Positions 1 to 7,333 of a stretch of DNA of 19,383 bases are shown one piece after another. The notes beneath the pieces are model-generated. The model saw only the letters and a list, made by a program, of their open reading frames with translations, was not told where the DNA came from and did no database searches. The translations under genes were made by a program, and so were the position numbers. The stretch's first letter is position 1, and every line of letters starts with the position of its first letter. Source of the stretch: an uncultured Sutterella sp. GTDB lineage: Bacteria; Pseudomonadota; Gammaproteobacteria; Burkholderiales; Burkholderiaceae_F. The stretch spans positions 1-19,383 of the forward strand of contig UQNA01000053.1 of the NCBI GenBank assembly GCA_900542195.1. Reading direction: 5' to 3'.

Positions 1-920
1 GAACCGGACTGACCTGACAATCTGTTAAGAAGAGCAGCTCTGCGTTTCTGTTGAGCTTCAGCTTCCGCATGCTGACGGCTGAGTTCTTCCTGCTGACGTT
101 TTTTCTCAGCAAGCTCAGCTTCGCGTTTCGCCTTTTCTTCAGCAATGCGTTTTTCACGCTCTTGTGCCTGACGCTTGAGTTCTTCCTGCTGCTTAGCCAG
201 TTCTTGTTTACGGCGTTCCTCAGCAAGTTGGCGTTCTTTTTCAAGTCTCTTTTGCTCTTCGATCTTTTCCTGCTGACGGCGCTTCTCTTCTTCAATCTTC
301 TGTTGCTCGAGTCTCTTTTGTTCCTCGATTCTTCTCTGTTCTTCTTGAAGACGTCTTTCTTCAGCCCGTTTTTGTTCTTCTATCTTTCTTTGCTCTTCAG
401 CACGGCGAGCTTCTTCAAGTTGTCTTTCTCGTTCGAGAATACGCTGACGTTCCTCTTCTTGCTTCTTGACTTCACGATCAAGACGTTCCTGAACGATTTC
501 AGGATCTTCAAGAAGGTTAGCTTGAGTATCTAAGTCGGTTCTGGCAATCGGAGGCACTGCAGGTGCAGGCGGCTCTGCCGGAGGTTCAGGTTCCGGAGCG
601 GGCTCAGGCTCAGGTTGAGGTTCAGGTTCGGGAGCCGGCTGTGGCTCCGGTTCCGGTTGGGGCTCGGGGGCTGGTTCCGGTTCCGGTTCCGGCGTAGGTT
701 CCGGCTCGGCCTGTTCTTCAGAGGAAGAAGTTTCTGCGGCATTCATTGCAGAAGGCGACCACAACTCCGCGTACACAGGCCCAATCGGCTGTGATTTCCA
801 CTGGAAGGCTACAAACAATAAACAGAAGAGAAGTCCATGGGCAATCAGTGCCAAAATAAACGAGACTCCCCAATATCCTTCAGAGGATCCGTTTGGTTTG
901 TTTGGTAAGGATGTGCTCAT
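1..920 (-). CDS. tolA: TolA, Tol-Pal system inner-membrane spanning protein (partial, C-terminus cut off by window edge)
   Basis: TolA links the TolQR motor in the inner membrane to TolB/Pal at the outer membrane. Reading leftward from the ATG at 920, the frame stays open for 306 codons to the window edge. It shows a short polar N-terminus, one membrane segment (about residues 18-39), a Pro/Glu-rich stretch (about 72-124) of alternating X-Pro dipeptides, and then a long Glu/Arg/Lys/Gln-rich coiled coil from about residue 140 onward with repeated EEQKR-like units. This is the domain I-domain II plan of TolA; the C-terminal domain that binds TolB and phage coat proteins lies outside the window. 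The ATG shares one base with the tolR stop (TAATG), which implies translational coupling. The acidic Pro-rich linker between the membrane helix and the coiled coil is unusual; such linkers are better known from TonB. Identity rests on architecture and on the tolR neighbour. Confidence 0.9.
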   Translation of the reverse strand, partial: MSTSLPNKPNGSSEGYWGVSFILALIAHGLLFCLLFVAFQWKSQPIGPVYAELWSPSAMNAAETSSSEEQAEPEPTPEPEPEPAPEPQPEPEPQPAPEPEPQPEPEPAPEPEPPAEPPAPAVPPIARTDLDTQANLLEDPEIVQERLDREVKKQEEERQRILERERQLEEARRAEEQRKIEEQKRAEERRLQEEQRRIEEQKRLEQQKIEEEKRRQQEKIEEQKRLEKERQLAEERRKQELAKQQEELKRQAQEREKRIAEEKAKREAELAEKKRQQEELSRQHAEAEAQQKRRAALLNRLSGQSG

Positions 921-1339
921 TAACGTATACCAGGCTCAAGTTCTAGAGAAAGTCCAATTCGATTGATGTTGGCTTTTTGGAGCTCTCTCATAACGTCAAT
1001 AACTTTCTCGTAGGCAACCGTTTTGTCTGCGGCAATGACAACCGGGACTTGAGTTCCGTCCTTCTGCAAAGATTCAATGGTTGCAACAAGCGCCGGGAAG
1101 TCAACCGGCATAATGTATTTCTTATCTTTGATAGAAAGCTTACCGTCAGGAGCGACAACGACCTCGACAATGGTGTCGGGCGTTTTTGCGGCTTTATGAA
1201 CCTTCGGGAGATCAACGATAGAAGGATTAACGTATGGAGCAGCCACCATCAAAATGACCACGAGCACCAACATTACGTCAATGTACGGGACCACATTCAT
1301 TTCCGCTAAAAGGCGGCGTCTGCTATTTCCTCTGGACAT
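920..1339 (-). CDS. tolR: TolR, proton-channel subunit of the Tol-Pal motor (ExbD/TolR family)
   Basis: TolR forms, with TolQ, the proton-motive-force-driven stator that energises TolA. The 139-residue protein has the family layout: a short basic cytoplasmic N-terminus (SRGNSRRR), the conserved MNVVPYIDVMLVLVVILM segment as its single membrane helix (about 16-36), and a periplasmic domain. Asp21 in the YIDVM motif corresponds to the essential membrane aspartate (D23 in E. coli TolR). Length is normal for the family. The start lies 12 nt after the tolQ stop with an AGGAG ribosome site in the gap, and the stop overlaps the tolA start by one base. It is therefore part of the ybgC-tolQ-tolR-tolA operon. 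ExbD is a close relative, but the ybgC/tolA neighbours decide for TolR. Confidence 0.95.
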   Translation of the reverse strand: MSRGNSRRRLLAEMNVVPYIDVMLVLVVILMVAAPYVNPSIVDLPKVHKAAKTPDTIVEVVVAPDGKLSIKDKKYIMPVDFPALVATIESLQKDGTQVPVVIAADKTVAYEKVIDVMRELQKANINRIGLSLELEPGIR

Positions 1340-1351
1340 TGCAGACTCCTA

Positions 1352-2032
1352 CTAGTTTTGACGGCTGAGAATGTTTTGGAATTCTTGCATGAAGCTTTCG
1401 TATTGGATGGATAAGCGATCAATAGAATAAGCAAATCTGTTGTATCCAATAACGGCAGGAATAGCAGCAAAAAGACCAATAGCAGTAGCGACCAAGGCTT
1501 CGGCAATACCAGGGGCAACAACTGCAAGAGAGGCACTCTCTAAGTTTCCGAGGCCGGTAAAGGCGTCCATAATGCCCCACACCGTTCCGAACAAACCGAT
1601 GTACGGAGAAACGGAACCGATAGTAGCCAAAAGACTGAGACCGGATTCAAGACCGTCTAACTCTCTTTGGAATCGGGCTCTCATTGCACGGGCAATACTG
1701 TCGATAAGGGTGAAGCTTCCGTTCGCGCCGTCTGGTCTAGAGCGGGAGCGCAGAAATTCGGTCATGCCGGAATAGAAGATTCCTTCCATCGGGCCGATGG
1801 TGCTTCTGTTGTCAGAAGCTGTCTCATAAAGCTGATTCAGATCAGCACCGCCCCAGAAGCGCTTATCAAAGTTTTTTGCTTCAGTTCTTGCTTTGCTGAT
1901 TTGGAACCATTTCTGAAAAATTACAGTCCAGCTCGCCAAAGAGAAAATGACGAGAATTGCTAGGACGATTTGGACGACAATACTCGCACGAGTAATTAAC
2001 GTGATAATTGATAAATCTGCAGTAGCTTCCAT
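1352..2032 (-). CDS. tolQ: TolQ, proton-channel subunit of the Tol-Pal motor (MotA/TolQ/ExbB family)
   Basis: TolQ is the three-helix membrane subunit that surrounds the TolR dimer and carries the proton path. The protein is 226 residues, a normal length. Membrane helices are visible at about 10-38, 131-155 and 167-195. The helix 2 and 3 signatures are intact: VSPYIGLFGTVWGIMDAF with Thr150, and APGIAEALVATAIGLFAAIPA with Thr183, matching the channel threonines of E. coli TolQ (T145 and T178). The large cytoplasmic loop between helices 1 and 2 has the expected length. The gene follows ybgC by 23 nt with a clear AAGGA ribosome site close to the ATG, and precedes tolR by 12 nt. Confidence 0.97.
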   Translation of the reverse strand: MEATADLSIITLITRASIVVQIVLAILVIFSLASWTVIFQKWFQISKARTEAKNFDKRFWGGADLNQLYETASDNRSTIGPMEGIFYSGMTEFLRSRSRPDGANGSFTLIDSIARAMRARFQRELDGLESGLSLLATIGSVSPYIGLFGTVWGIMDAFTGLGNLESASLAVVAPGIAEALVATAIGLFAAIPAVIGYNRFAYSIDRLSIQYESFMQEFQNILSRQN

Positions 2033-2055
2033 TGCAATCCTTTTTTATCCAAATC

Positions 2056-2463
2056 CTATTTTTGATGAAATTTTTCTGCCAAGGCATCTGGCATTAACTT
2101 AGGCCTATAAGTGTCTGAGTCTAAACACCCGCATTTTACCTGTGCAGAGATTAATAATTCATCTTTGCGCCATATTTCTTGTTCAAAAACGATAGAGGCC
2201 TTCCCTACATTGAGTGTGCGGCACTTGATAGTTAACTGGTCGTCGAGTCTTGCAGGTTTTCTGTATTTGATTTCTACCCCGGCTACCACAAAGATCAAAT
2301 GGAGTTCTTTAAGCATCTGATCTTGGCTCCAACCGAGGCTTCTCAGCCACTCAGTGCGGGCTCTTTCAAGAAATTTTAAATAATTAGCGTAGTAAACCAC
2401 TCGGGCACAATCCGTGTCTTCGTAGTAAACGCGTACCGGCCACTCAAATTGTACTAATTCCAT
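2056..2463 (-). CDS. ybgC: YbgC, Tol-Pal-associated acyl-CoA thioesterase (hot-dog fold)
   Basis: YbgC is a cytoplasmic hot-dog-fold thioesterase that hydrolyses acyl-CoA or acyl-ACP and is encoded at the head of tol operons in many proteobacteria. The 135-residue protein has the 4-hydroxybenzoyl-CoA thioesterase-type motif YYEDTDCARVVYYANYLKF followed by ERARTEWL; Asp18 is the catalytic aspartate (same number in E. coli YbgC). The usual Gly-Gly after the Asp-Ala is replaced by Ala-Arg, a mild variation. I see no strong Shine-Dalgarno in front of the ATG, but the next in-frame methionines lie inside the domain, so this start is kept. It is the first gene of the leftward tol operon, so the operon promoter should lie in the 243-nt gap to its right. 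Confidence 0.93.
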   Translation of the reverse strand: MELVQFEWPVRVYYEDTDCARVVYYANYLKFLERARTEWLRSLGWSQDQMLKELHLIFVVAGVEIKYRKPARLDDQLTIKCRTLNVGKASIVFEQEIWRKDELLISAQVKCGCLDSDTYRPKLMPDALAEKFHQK

Positions 2464-2581
2464 TGCGTTTATTAGAAATCATATTTAGAAGCCTAAATTG
2501 TAGAAATCTTAAAGAGAGATTCGTAATTTTTTGCTAAGTCTGGGTGGTCACAATGGAGAGGAATATTATCTCGGGTTACTT

Positions 2582-2608
2582 TGATACAACCTGTTTGAAG
2601 CTGTATCA
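2582..2608. repeat. 7-bp perfect inverted repeat in the divergent ybgC/ABC-transporter intergenic region
   Basis: TGATACA and TGTATCA flank a 13-nt spacer, giving a 27-bp dyad near the middle of the 243-nt region between two divergent operons. The two-turn spacing and position fit a binding site for a dimeric regulator, but the motif is not one I can assign. It could also be a fortuitous hairpin. No gene is visible in 2464-2706. Confidence 0.4.
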
Positions 2609-2651
2609 GAAGTTAATCCAACTCATTAAAATCAAAGAGTTCTTGATAAAA

Positions 2652-2679
2652 TCGATAGCCTCAAAGTAGGCAGTATATT
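2652..2679 (+). promoter_or_regulatory. Candidate sigma-70 promoter of the ABC importer operon
   Basis: TCGATA (4 of 6 to the -35 consensus) and TATATT (5 of 6 to the -10 consensus) are separated by 16 nt. Transcription would start about 20 nt before the ATG at 2707, leaving room for the AAGGA ribosome site at 2698-2702. The -35 match is modest, so this is a prediction only. Confidence 0.35.
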
Positions 2680-2706
2680 AACCAAAGACTTAATTCAAAG
2701 GAAAAG

Positions 2707-4944
2707 ATGGACAGAAAAAGACTATTAACCTCAGCTGCCGGGTGCCTGACAGCTGTATTAATGCTGTGCTCTTGCGGTCCTATTCCAAATTCCGTTCATT
2801 CCGTTAAAGAATTAAGTTCCAACACATTGTTTACGCCGTTCTCCGGCCGCAGCCCTAAGCATCTGGATCCGACCAGTTCTTATTCTTCCGATGAGACGCC
2901 GTTTACTTACAGTATTTATGAGCCGCTTTATCAATATCATTATTTGAAGCGCCCCTACCAACTGATTCCCCGTGCGGCAGCTGCAGTCCCTGTTCCGATT
3001 TTTTTGGATAAAGAGGGCAATGTACTTCCGGAGGATGCGCCGGCAGATAAAGTCGCCTTGAGCATTTACGAAATTCCTATCAAGAAAGGGATCTTGTTTG
3101 CTCCTCATCCGGCGTTTGCAAAAGATGAAAAGGGCAACTATGTAAATCATCACTTGTCCGAAGAGGTCACGAAAAACCTTCGTAATCCTCTGGATTTGCC
3201 GAATAAAGGAACCCGAGAGTTAGTCGCGGAAGATTATGTCTATGCCATCAAGCGCCTGACCAATCCTAGGATTATTTCTCCGATTTATGGAACGATTGTG
3301 TCTCACTTGCCGGGGTTGGAAAAATTGGCCGGGCAAGTTCGTGAATACGATAAGCAGCTCAGAGCCAACCTTCCTGCGAGCCAGCGTGACTTGCCTTTTC
3401 TGGATCTGCGCAAATTTGAACTGGAAGGGGTATCTGCCCCTGAATCTCACTTGCTCAGAATAGAAGTCAAGGGAAAGTATCCTCAGTTCCCGAACTGGCT
3501 GGCGATGACATTTTTTGCTCCAATCCCGTGGGAGGCCGAAGCGTTCTATTCTCAAAAGGGAATGGCTAGAAACAACCTCTCTCTGAATTACTGGCCTGTG
3601 GGCACGGGGCCCTATCAGTTGGTTGAGTCAATTGAAAATAGACGGCATGTGATGCAGAGAAATCCTCTGTTTAGAAAGACTGAGCTGTATCCCTGTGAAG
3701 GCGAGCCGGGCGACAAGGAAAAAGGCTACTTAGAAGATTGCGGCAAACCGCTGCCTTTTATCGATCGTATCGAGATTTCCGCAGAAAAAGAAAGTGTGCC
3801 TCTTAGGACAAAGTTTTTACAAGGTTACTACGATTCTCCGCAAATCGAGAGATTGGACAACGGCCAAGGTTATTTAATCGGGATGGCAGACAGCAAAGAG
3901 AAGGAAGAAGAATACAAAAGTAAAAAACTTCAGTTCCCGAAGACTGTTGAAGCTCACAACACCTATTTCGGATTCAACTGGCTTGACCCGGTGATAGGAG
4001 AGGGCGCAACCCCGGACCAAAAAGAAAAGAATAGAAAACTCAGACAAGCCATTGCGATTGCGATGGATTGGGAAGAATATATTCAGATTTTTGAGAAAGG
4101 CTTGGCAACTCCGGCTCATGGCCCGCTTCCGCCTGGTCTATTCGGTCATAATCCGGAGGGTTCCGCAGGCTTCAATCCGTATGTGTATAACAAGCTTGAA
4201 GACGGAACCGTCGTCCGTAAATCTTTGGAAGAGGCCAAGAAGTTATTGACGGAAGCCGGTTACCCTGACGGCCGGAATCTGAAAACGGGAAAACCGTTGG
4301 TGCTGAATCTGGACTTCCAGGCAGCTGCGTCTCCGGGAACAAAAGCCGTTCTCGACTGGTATCAAAAACAATTCGCGAAACTCGGCATTCAACTTGATAT
4401 TAGAGCCACGGACTATAACCGTTTCCAAGATAAAGTGATTAACGGCAGTCACCAGCTCTTTTTATGGGGATGGTTGGCAGACTATCCGGATGCAGAGAAT
4501 TTTCTTTTTCTGCTTTACGGACCGAATGCTAAATCTAAGACCGGAGGCTCCGGAGAGAATGCCTCTAACTATCAAAATGCCGAATACGACCGCATTTTCG
4601 AGAAGATGCGTTATATGAGCGACGGACCGGAGAAAGCTAAAGCTATTGAGCAATTAATCGCCATTGCTCAGAAAGATGCTCCCTGGACCTTCGGCTATTT
4701 TCCGACAAGTGCGGCGGCATTTCATCAGTGGGTCTATAACGGTAAGCCGACTCAAATTGTCCGTAATCATATTCAGTATTTGAGAATTAATCCGGAATTG
4801 AGAACAGAAAAGATCAAAGAATGGAATAAGCCGATTTACTGGCCTCTGTTTGGAATTGTTGTGCTTTTATCTCTCATCATTGTTCCGATGTATTTGCTTC
4901 ATAAGAAACGAGAATCAATGACAGCAAGAAAGGAGAAAGCTTAA
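2707..4944 (+). CDS. ABC transporter solute-binding lipoprotein, family 5 (peptide type), with C-terminal membrane helix
   Basis: This is the extracytoplasmic receptor of a dipeptide/oligopeptide-type importer (SBP_bac_5 family). The signal peptide ends in a lipobox, LCSC, with the lipidated cysteine at residue 23. Family hallmarks follow: the early segment SPKHLDPTSSYSSDETPFTYSIYEPL, NTYFGFNWLDP before RKLRQAIAIAMDWEEYI, and GWLADYPDAENFLFLLYG near the end. At 745 residues it is much longer than DppA or OppA (about 540), with extra sequence in the N-terminal half. It also ends in a hydrophobic helix (about 711-732) followed by a basic tail, so it appears anchored at both ends. The ATG is preceded by AAGGA. 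The stop overlaps the next start by one base (TAATG). Substrate is unknown; peptides are the default guess, and YejA-like roles are possible. Confidence 0.9.
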   Translation: MDRKRLLTSAAGCLTAVLMLCSCGPIPNSVHSVKELSSNTLFTPFSGRSPKHLDPTSSYSSDETPFTYSIYEPLYQYHYLKRPYQLIPRAAAAVPVPIFLDKEGNVLPEDAPADKVALSIYEIPIKKGILFAPHPAFAKDEKGNYVNHHLSEEVTKNLRNPLDLPNKGTRELVAEDYVYAIKRLTNPRIISPIYGTIVSHLPGLEKLAGQVREYDKQLRANLPASQRDLPFLDLRKFELEGVSAPESHLLRIEVKGKYPQFPNWLAMTFFAPIPWEAEAFYSQKGMARNNLSLNYWPVGTGPYQLVESIENRRHVMQRNPLFRKTELYPCEGEPGDKEKGYLEDCGKPLPFIDRIEISAEKESVPLRTKFLQGYYDSPQIERLDNGQGYLIGMADSKEKEEEYKSKKLQFPKTVEAHNTYFGFNWLDPVIGEGATPDQKEKNRKLRQAIAIAMDWEEYIQIFEKGLATPAHGPLPPGLFGHNPEGSAGFNPYVYNKLEDGTVVRKSLEEAKKLLTEAGYPDGRNLKTGKPLVLNLDFQAAASPGTKAVLDWYQKQFAKLGIQLDIRATDYNRFQDKVINGSHQLFLWGWLADYPDAENFLFLLYGPNAKSKTGGSGENASNYQNAEYDRIFEKMRYMSDGPEKAKAIEQLIAIAQKDAPWTFGYFPTSAAAFHQWVYNGKPTQIVRNHIQYLRINPELRTEKIKEWNKPIYWPLFGIVVLLSLIIVPMYLLHKKRESMTARKEKA

Positions 4945-5921
4945 TGCTGAGGTATCTTTTAAGAAGAATAGGCTACGGCTTTCTTATCCTGCTTGGCGTC
5001 AATCTCTTGACCTTCTTGTTGTTCTTCGCGGTAAATACGCCCGATGATATGGCACGCCTCAACATCGGCGGCAAGCGCGTGACGGCCGAAGCCATTCAGA
5101 ACTGGAAAGAAGCCCACGGTTACGATAAGCCTCTGATTTGGAATTCGGAGGCTCAAGGAACGGAAAAAGCGACAGATACTATTTTTTGGACTCATAGCGC
5201 AAGGCTAATGGTCGGCGATTTAGGGTCTTCGGATGCGGGCCGAGATATTGCCTATGAAATTAAGGAGCGAGCGTGGCCTTCGCTTGCTCTTGCATTGCCG
5301 ACATTTTTGTTGGGAGTGATCGTTATTGTGACTTTTTCCTTGGGGTTGGTGTTCTTTAGACGGACTAAACTCGAATACGGAGGAGTCATTTTGGCCGTCG
5401 TGATGATGTCTATTTCCTCGCTCTTTTACATCATTTTCGGGCAGTGGCTGTTTTCTAAAGTCTTCAAGCTCTTTCCTATCTCAGGATTTGAAACCGGAAC
5501 GGCAATGATCACTTTTCTGATTCTTCCTATTGCAATTGGCGTATTCTCCCGCATCGGCGGTGATGCACTGTTGTACCGTTCCATGTTCCTAGAAGAAATT
5601 AACAAGGACTATGTTCGTACGGCCCGCTCAAAAGGTCTTTCGGAAACCGCGGTTCTCTTTAAGCATGTCCTTAGAAATGCCAGCTTGCCGATTATTACTT
5701 CGACGGTCGCTGTTTTGCCCATGCTGTTTCTCGGTTCTTTGATTATGGAAAGCTTTTTTGGGATCCCGGGCCTTGGAAGTTTTACTATCGATGCGATTAA
5801 CGCTCAGGACTTTGCCATCGTCAGAACTATGGTATTCGTTGGTACGGTGCTCTACGTGATTGGTTTGATTTTGACTGATGTTGCCTACACCATTGCCGAT
5901 CCGAGGATTAGATTGAAATGA
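4944..5921 (+). CDS. ABC transporter permease, DppB/OppB (YejB) type
   Basis: This is the first membrane subunit of the importer. The protein has 325 residues and six or so membrane segments: one near the N-terminus (about 9-30), then after a roughly 80-residue periplasmic loop a cluster from about residue 114 onward. The cytoplasmic EAA loop that docks on the ATPase is clear at about 223-245 (DYVRTARSKGLSETAVLFKHVLRN), followed by the family-typical FFGIPGLGSFTIDAINAQD segment and the C-terminal DPRIRLK. Length and layout are normal for DppB-type permeases. It is joined to the binding protein by a 1-nt overlap and to the next permease by a 4-nt ATGA overlap, so all genes are on one transcript. 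Confidence 0.93.
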   Translation: MLRYLLRRIGYGFLILLGVNLLTFLLFFAVNTPDDMARLNIGGKRVTAEAIQNWKEAHGYDKPLIWNSEAQGTEKATDTIFWTHSARLMVGDLGSSDAGRDIAYEIKERAWPSLALALPTFLLGVIVIVTFSLGLVFFRRTKLEYGGVILAVVMMSISSLFYIIFGQWLFSKVFKLFPISGFETGTAMITFLILPIAIGVFSRIGGDALLYRSMFLEEINKDYVRTARSKGLSETAVLFKHVLRNASLPIITSTVAVLPMLFLGSLIMESFFGIPGLGSFTIDAINAQDFAIVRTMVFVGTVLYVIGLILTDVAYTIADPRIRLK

Positions 5922-7333
5922 TGTTCAAACCTGTATTTCTGGCAACAGACTGTGTTCTTTTCGGTCTAATAGCGGCTTTGATTTTTTATATTTTTCACGT
6001 TCGCCGCTCTGACGAGCTGAAAATGAGATGGAGTCATGTGTTCCATTCTCCGGCGGCTTTGTGCACTTGCACGATTCTTACTGTTTTTCTGGCAGTGTCG
6101 ATTCTGGACTCGGTGCACTTCAGAAGCGCTATCGATACCAACGGAGATCAGGTTGTCTACGATGTGAAGACGAACTCTCTTTTGGATAAAAGTCTAGGAA
6201 AAGCAGCTTCCGCTGAGGAAAAAACCTATTCCGAACCTTTTGCCACGAAGACCTTTGAAAAAATCTCACGTATAGAAAACGGCAAGCCCGTACGCGATTA
6301 CGAACCCTTAGCCGCAGGAGGGGCCCATTTAGCTCAAGGAGAATCCAAAGCCTTTGATATAGGTAAAAGAGTCTTTTTTGGATTCAGTGCCGGTATCGCT
6401 TTGAGCCTTCTGTTATGTTTTTTGGTTGCCAAAGTTGCGGCAATAAGAAAGTCCGTGACCTTAGGCCAAGAGCTGTCGCAGTTCTTTAAGCGCAGAGATG
6501 CGATTCCGTATGAATATGTTCTGCTTCCCTTGACGGTATTCATTATTTTGATTTGCCTAGTCGCATTTCTTTGGCCGGTTTACCATGTGCTCGGCACGGA
6601 TCAGACGGGAAACGACATCCTCTACCAAGTTTTAAAGTCTTTGAGAACAGCCCTTGTTATCGGTTCATTGGCGACTTTAACGACCCTGCCGTTTGCCATT
6701 ATTTTCGGAATCTGCGCCGGATACTTTAAAGGCTGGGTGGATGACTTGATTCAGTACATCTACACGACTTTGTCTTCTATTCCGAGCGTCTTATTGATTG
6801 CGGCGGCGGTTTTGATGATACAAGTCTTTATCGACGGCCATCCGGACTTATATGAAACCGGATTGGAGAGGGCGGACCTTAGGCTGTTCATGCTTTCTTT
6901 GATTATAGGAATTACCGGTTGGGCAACCCTAGCGCGGCTGCTCAGAGCAGAGACTCTCCGTATTTCTCAATTGGACTATATTCAAGCGGCTAAAACTTTC
7001 GGCGTCAGTCATTGGACAATCATGAGACGCCATGTACTTCCTAATTTAATTCACATTGTTCTTATCGTAGCCGTGTTGGATTTTTCGGGAATCGTTCTTT
7101 ATGAAGCCGTACTTTCTTACGTGGGAGTCGGCGTTGATCCGACGACTCATAGTTTTGGTTCGATGATTAATGCAGGAAGACTTGAGCTCTCCCGCAGTCC
7201 GGTCGTTTGGTGGAACTTGGCGGCTTCGTTTACTTTTATGCTGACGCTGGTTTTATCAGCTAATTTGTTTGCGTCAGTGGTAAGAGATGCTTTTGACCCA
7301 CGTTTGGCTTTGAAAAGAAAGAGAGACAAGTAA
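5918..7333 (+). CDS. ABC transporter permease, DppC/OppC (YejE) type with long N-terminal extension
   Basis: This is the second membrane subunit of the importer. From about residue 226 (GTDQTGNDILYQVLKSLRTA) it is a standard DppC-type permease with the EAA loop at about 354-376 (YIQAAKTFGVSHWTIMRRHVLPN) and the C-terminal segment ending RDAFDPRLALKRK. It is 471 residues, against about 280-340 in most relatives. The surplus lies in front: a membrane segment at about 7-28, a second at about 46-66, then a polar loop of about 85 residues, and further helices at about 152-173 and 201-222. Two methionines (ATGATG) open the frame; either could be used, and the first overlaps the upstream stop by 4 nt. 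It is joined to the ATPase gene by a TAATG overlap. YejE-type permeases also carry some N-terminal extension. Confidence 0.92.
   Translation: MMFKPVFLATDCVLFGLIAALIFYIFHVRRSDELKMRWSHVFHSPAALCTCTILTVFLAVSILDSVHFRSAIDTNGDQVVYDVKTNSLLDKSLGKAASAEEKTYSEPFATKTFEKISRIENGKPVRDYEPLAAGGAHLAQGESKAFDIGKRVFFGFSAGIALSLLLCFLVAKVAAIRKSVTLGQELSQFFKRRDAIPYEYVLLPLTVFIILICLVAFLWPVYHVLGTDQTGNDILYQVLKSLRTALVIGSLATLTTLPFAIIFGICAGYFKGWVDDLIQYIYTTLSSIPSVLLIAAAVLMIQVFIDGHPDLYETGLERADLRLFMLSLIIGITGWATLARLLRAETLRISQLDYIQAAKTFGVSHWTIMRRHVLPNLIHIVLIVAVLDFSGIVLYEAVLSYVGVGVDPTTHSFGSMINAGRLELSRSPVVWWNLAASFTFMLTLVLSANLFASVVRDAFDPRLALKRKRDK

Noticed and set aside
51..533. 160-codon plus-strand open frame rich in Phe, Leu and Ser
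   Set aside because: It is the antisense of the Glu/Lys/Arg-rich coiled coil of tolA; GAA/GAG/AAG codons read backward give Phe/Leu/Ser. It has no ribosome site and no recognisable domain.
530..742. 70-codon minus-strand frame rich in Arg, Asn, Pro and Leu
   Set aside because: It is an out-of-frame reading of the Pro/Glu repeat of tolA. The tolA frame is continuous through this stretch from 920 to the window edge.
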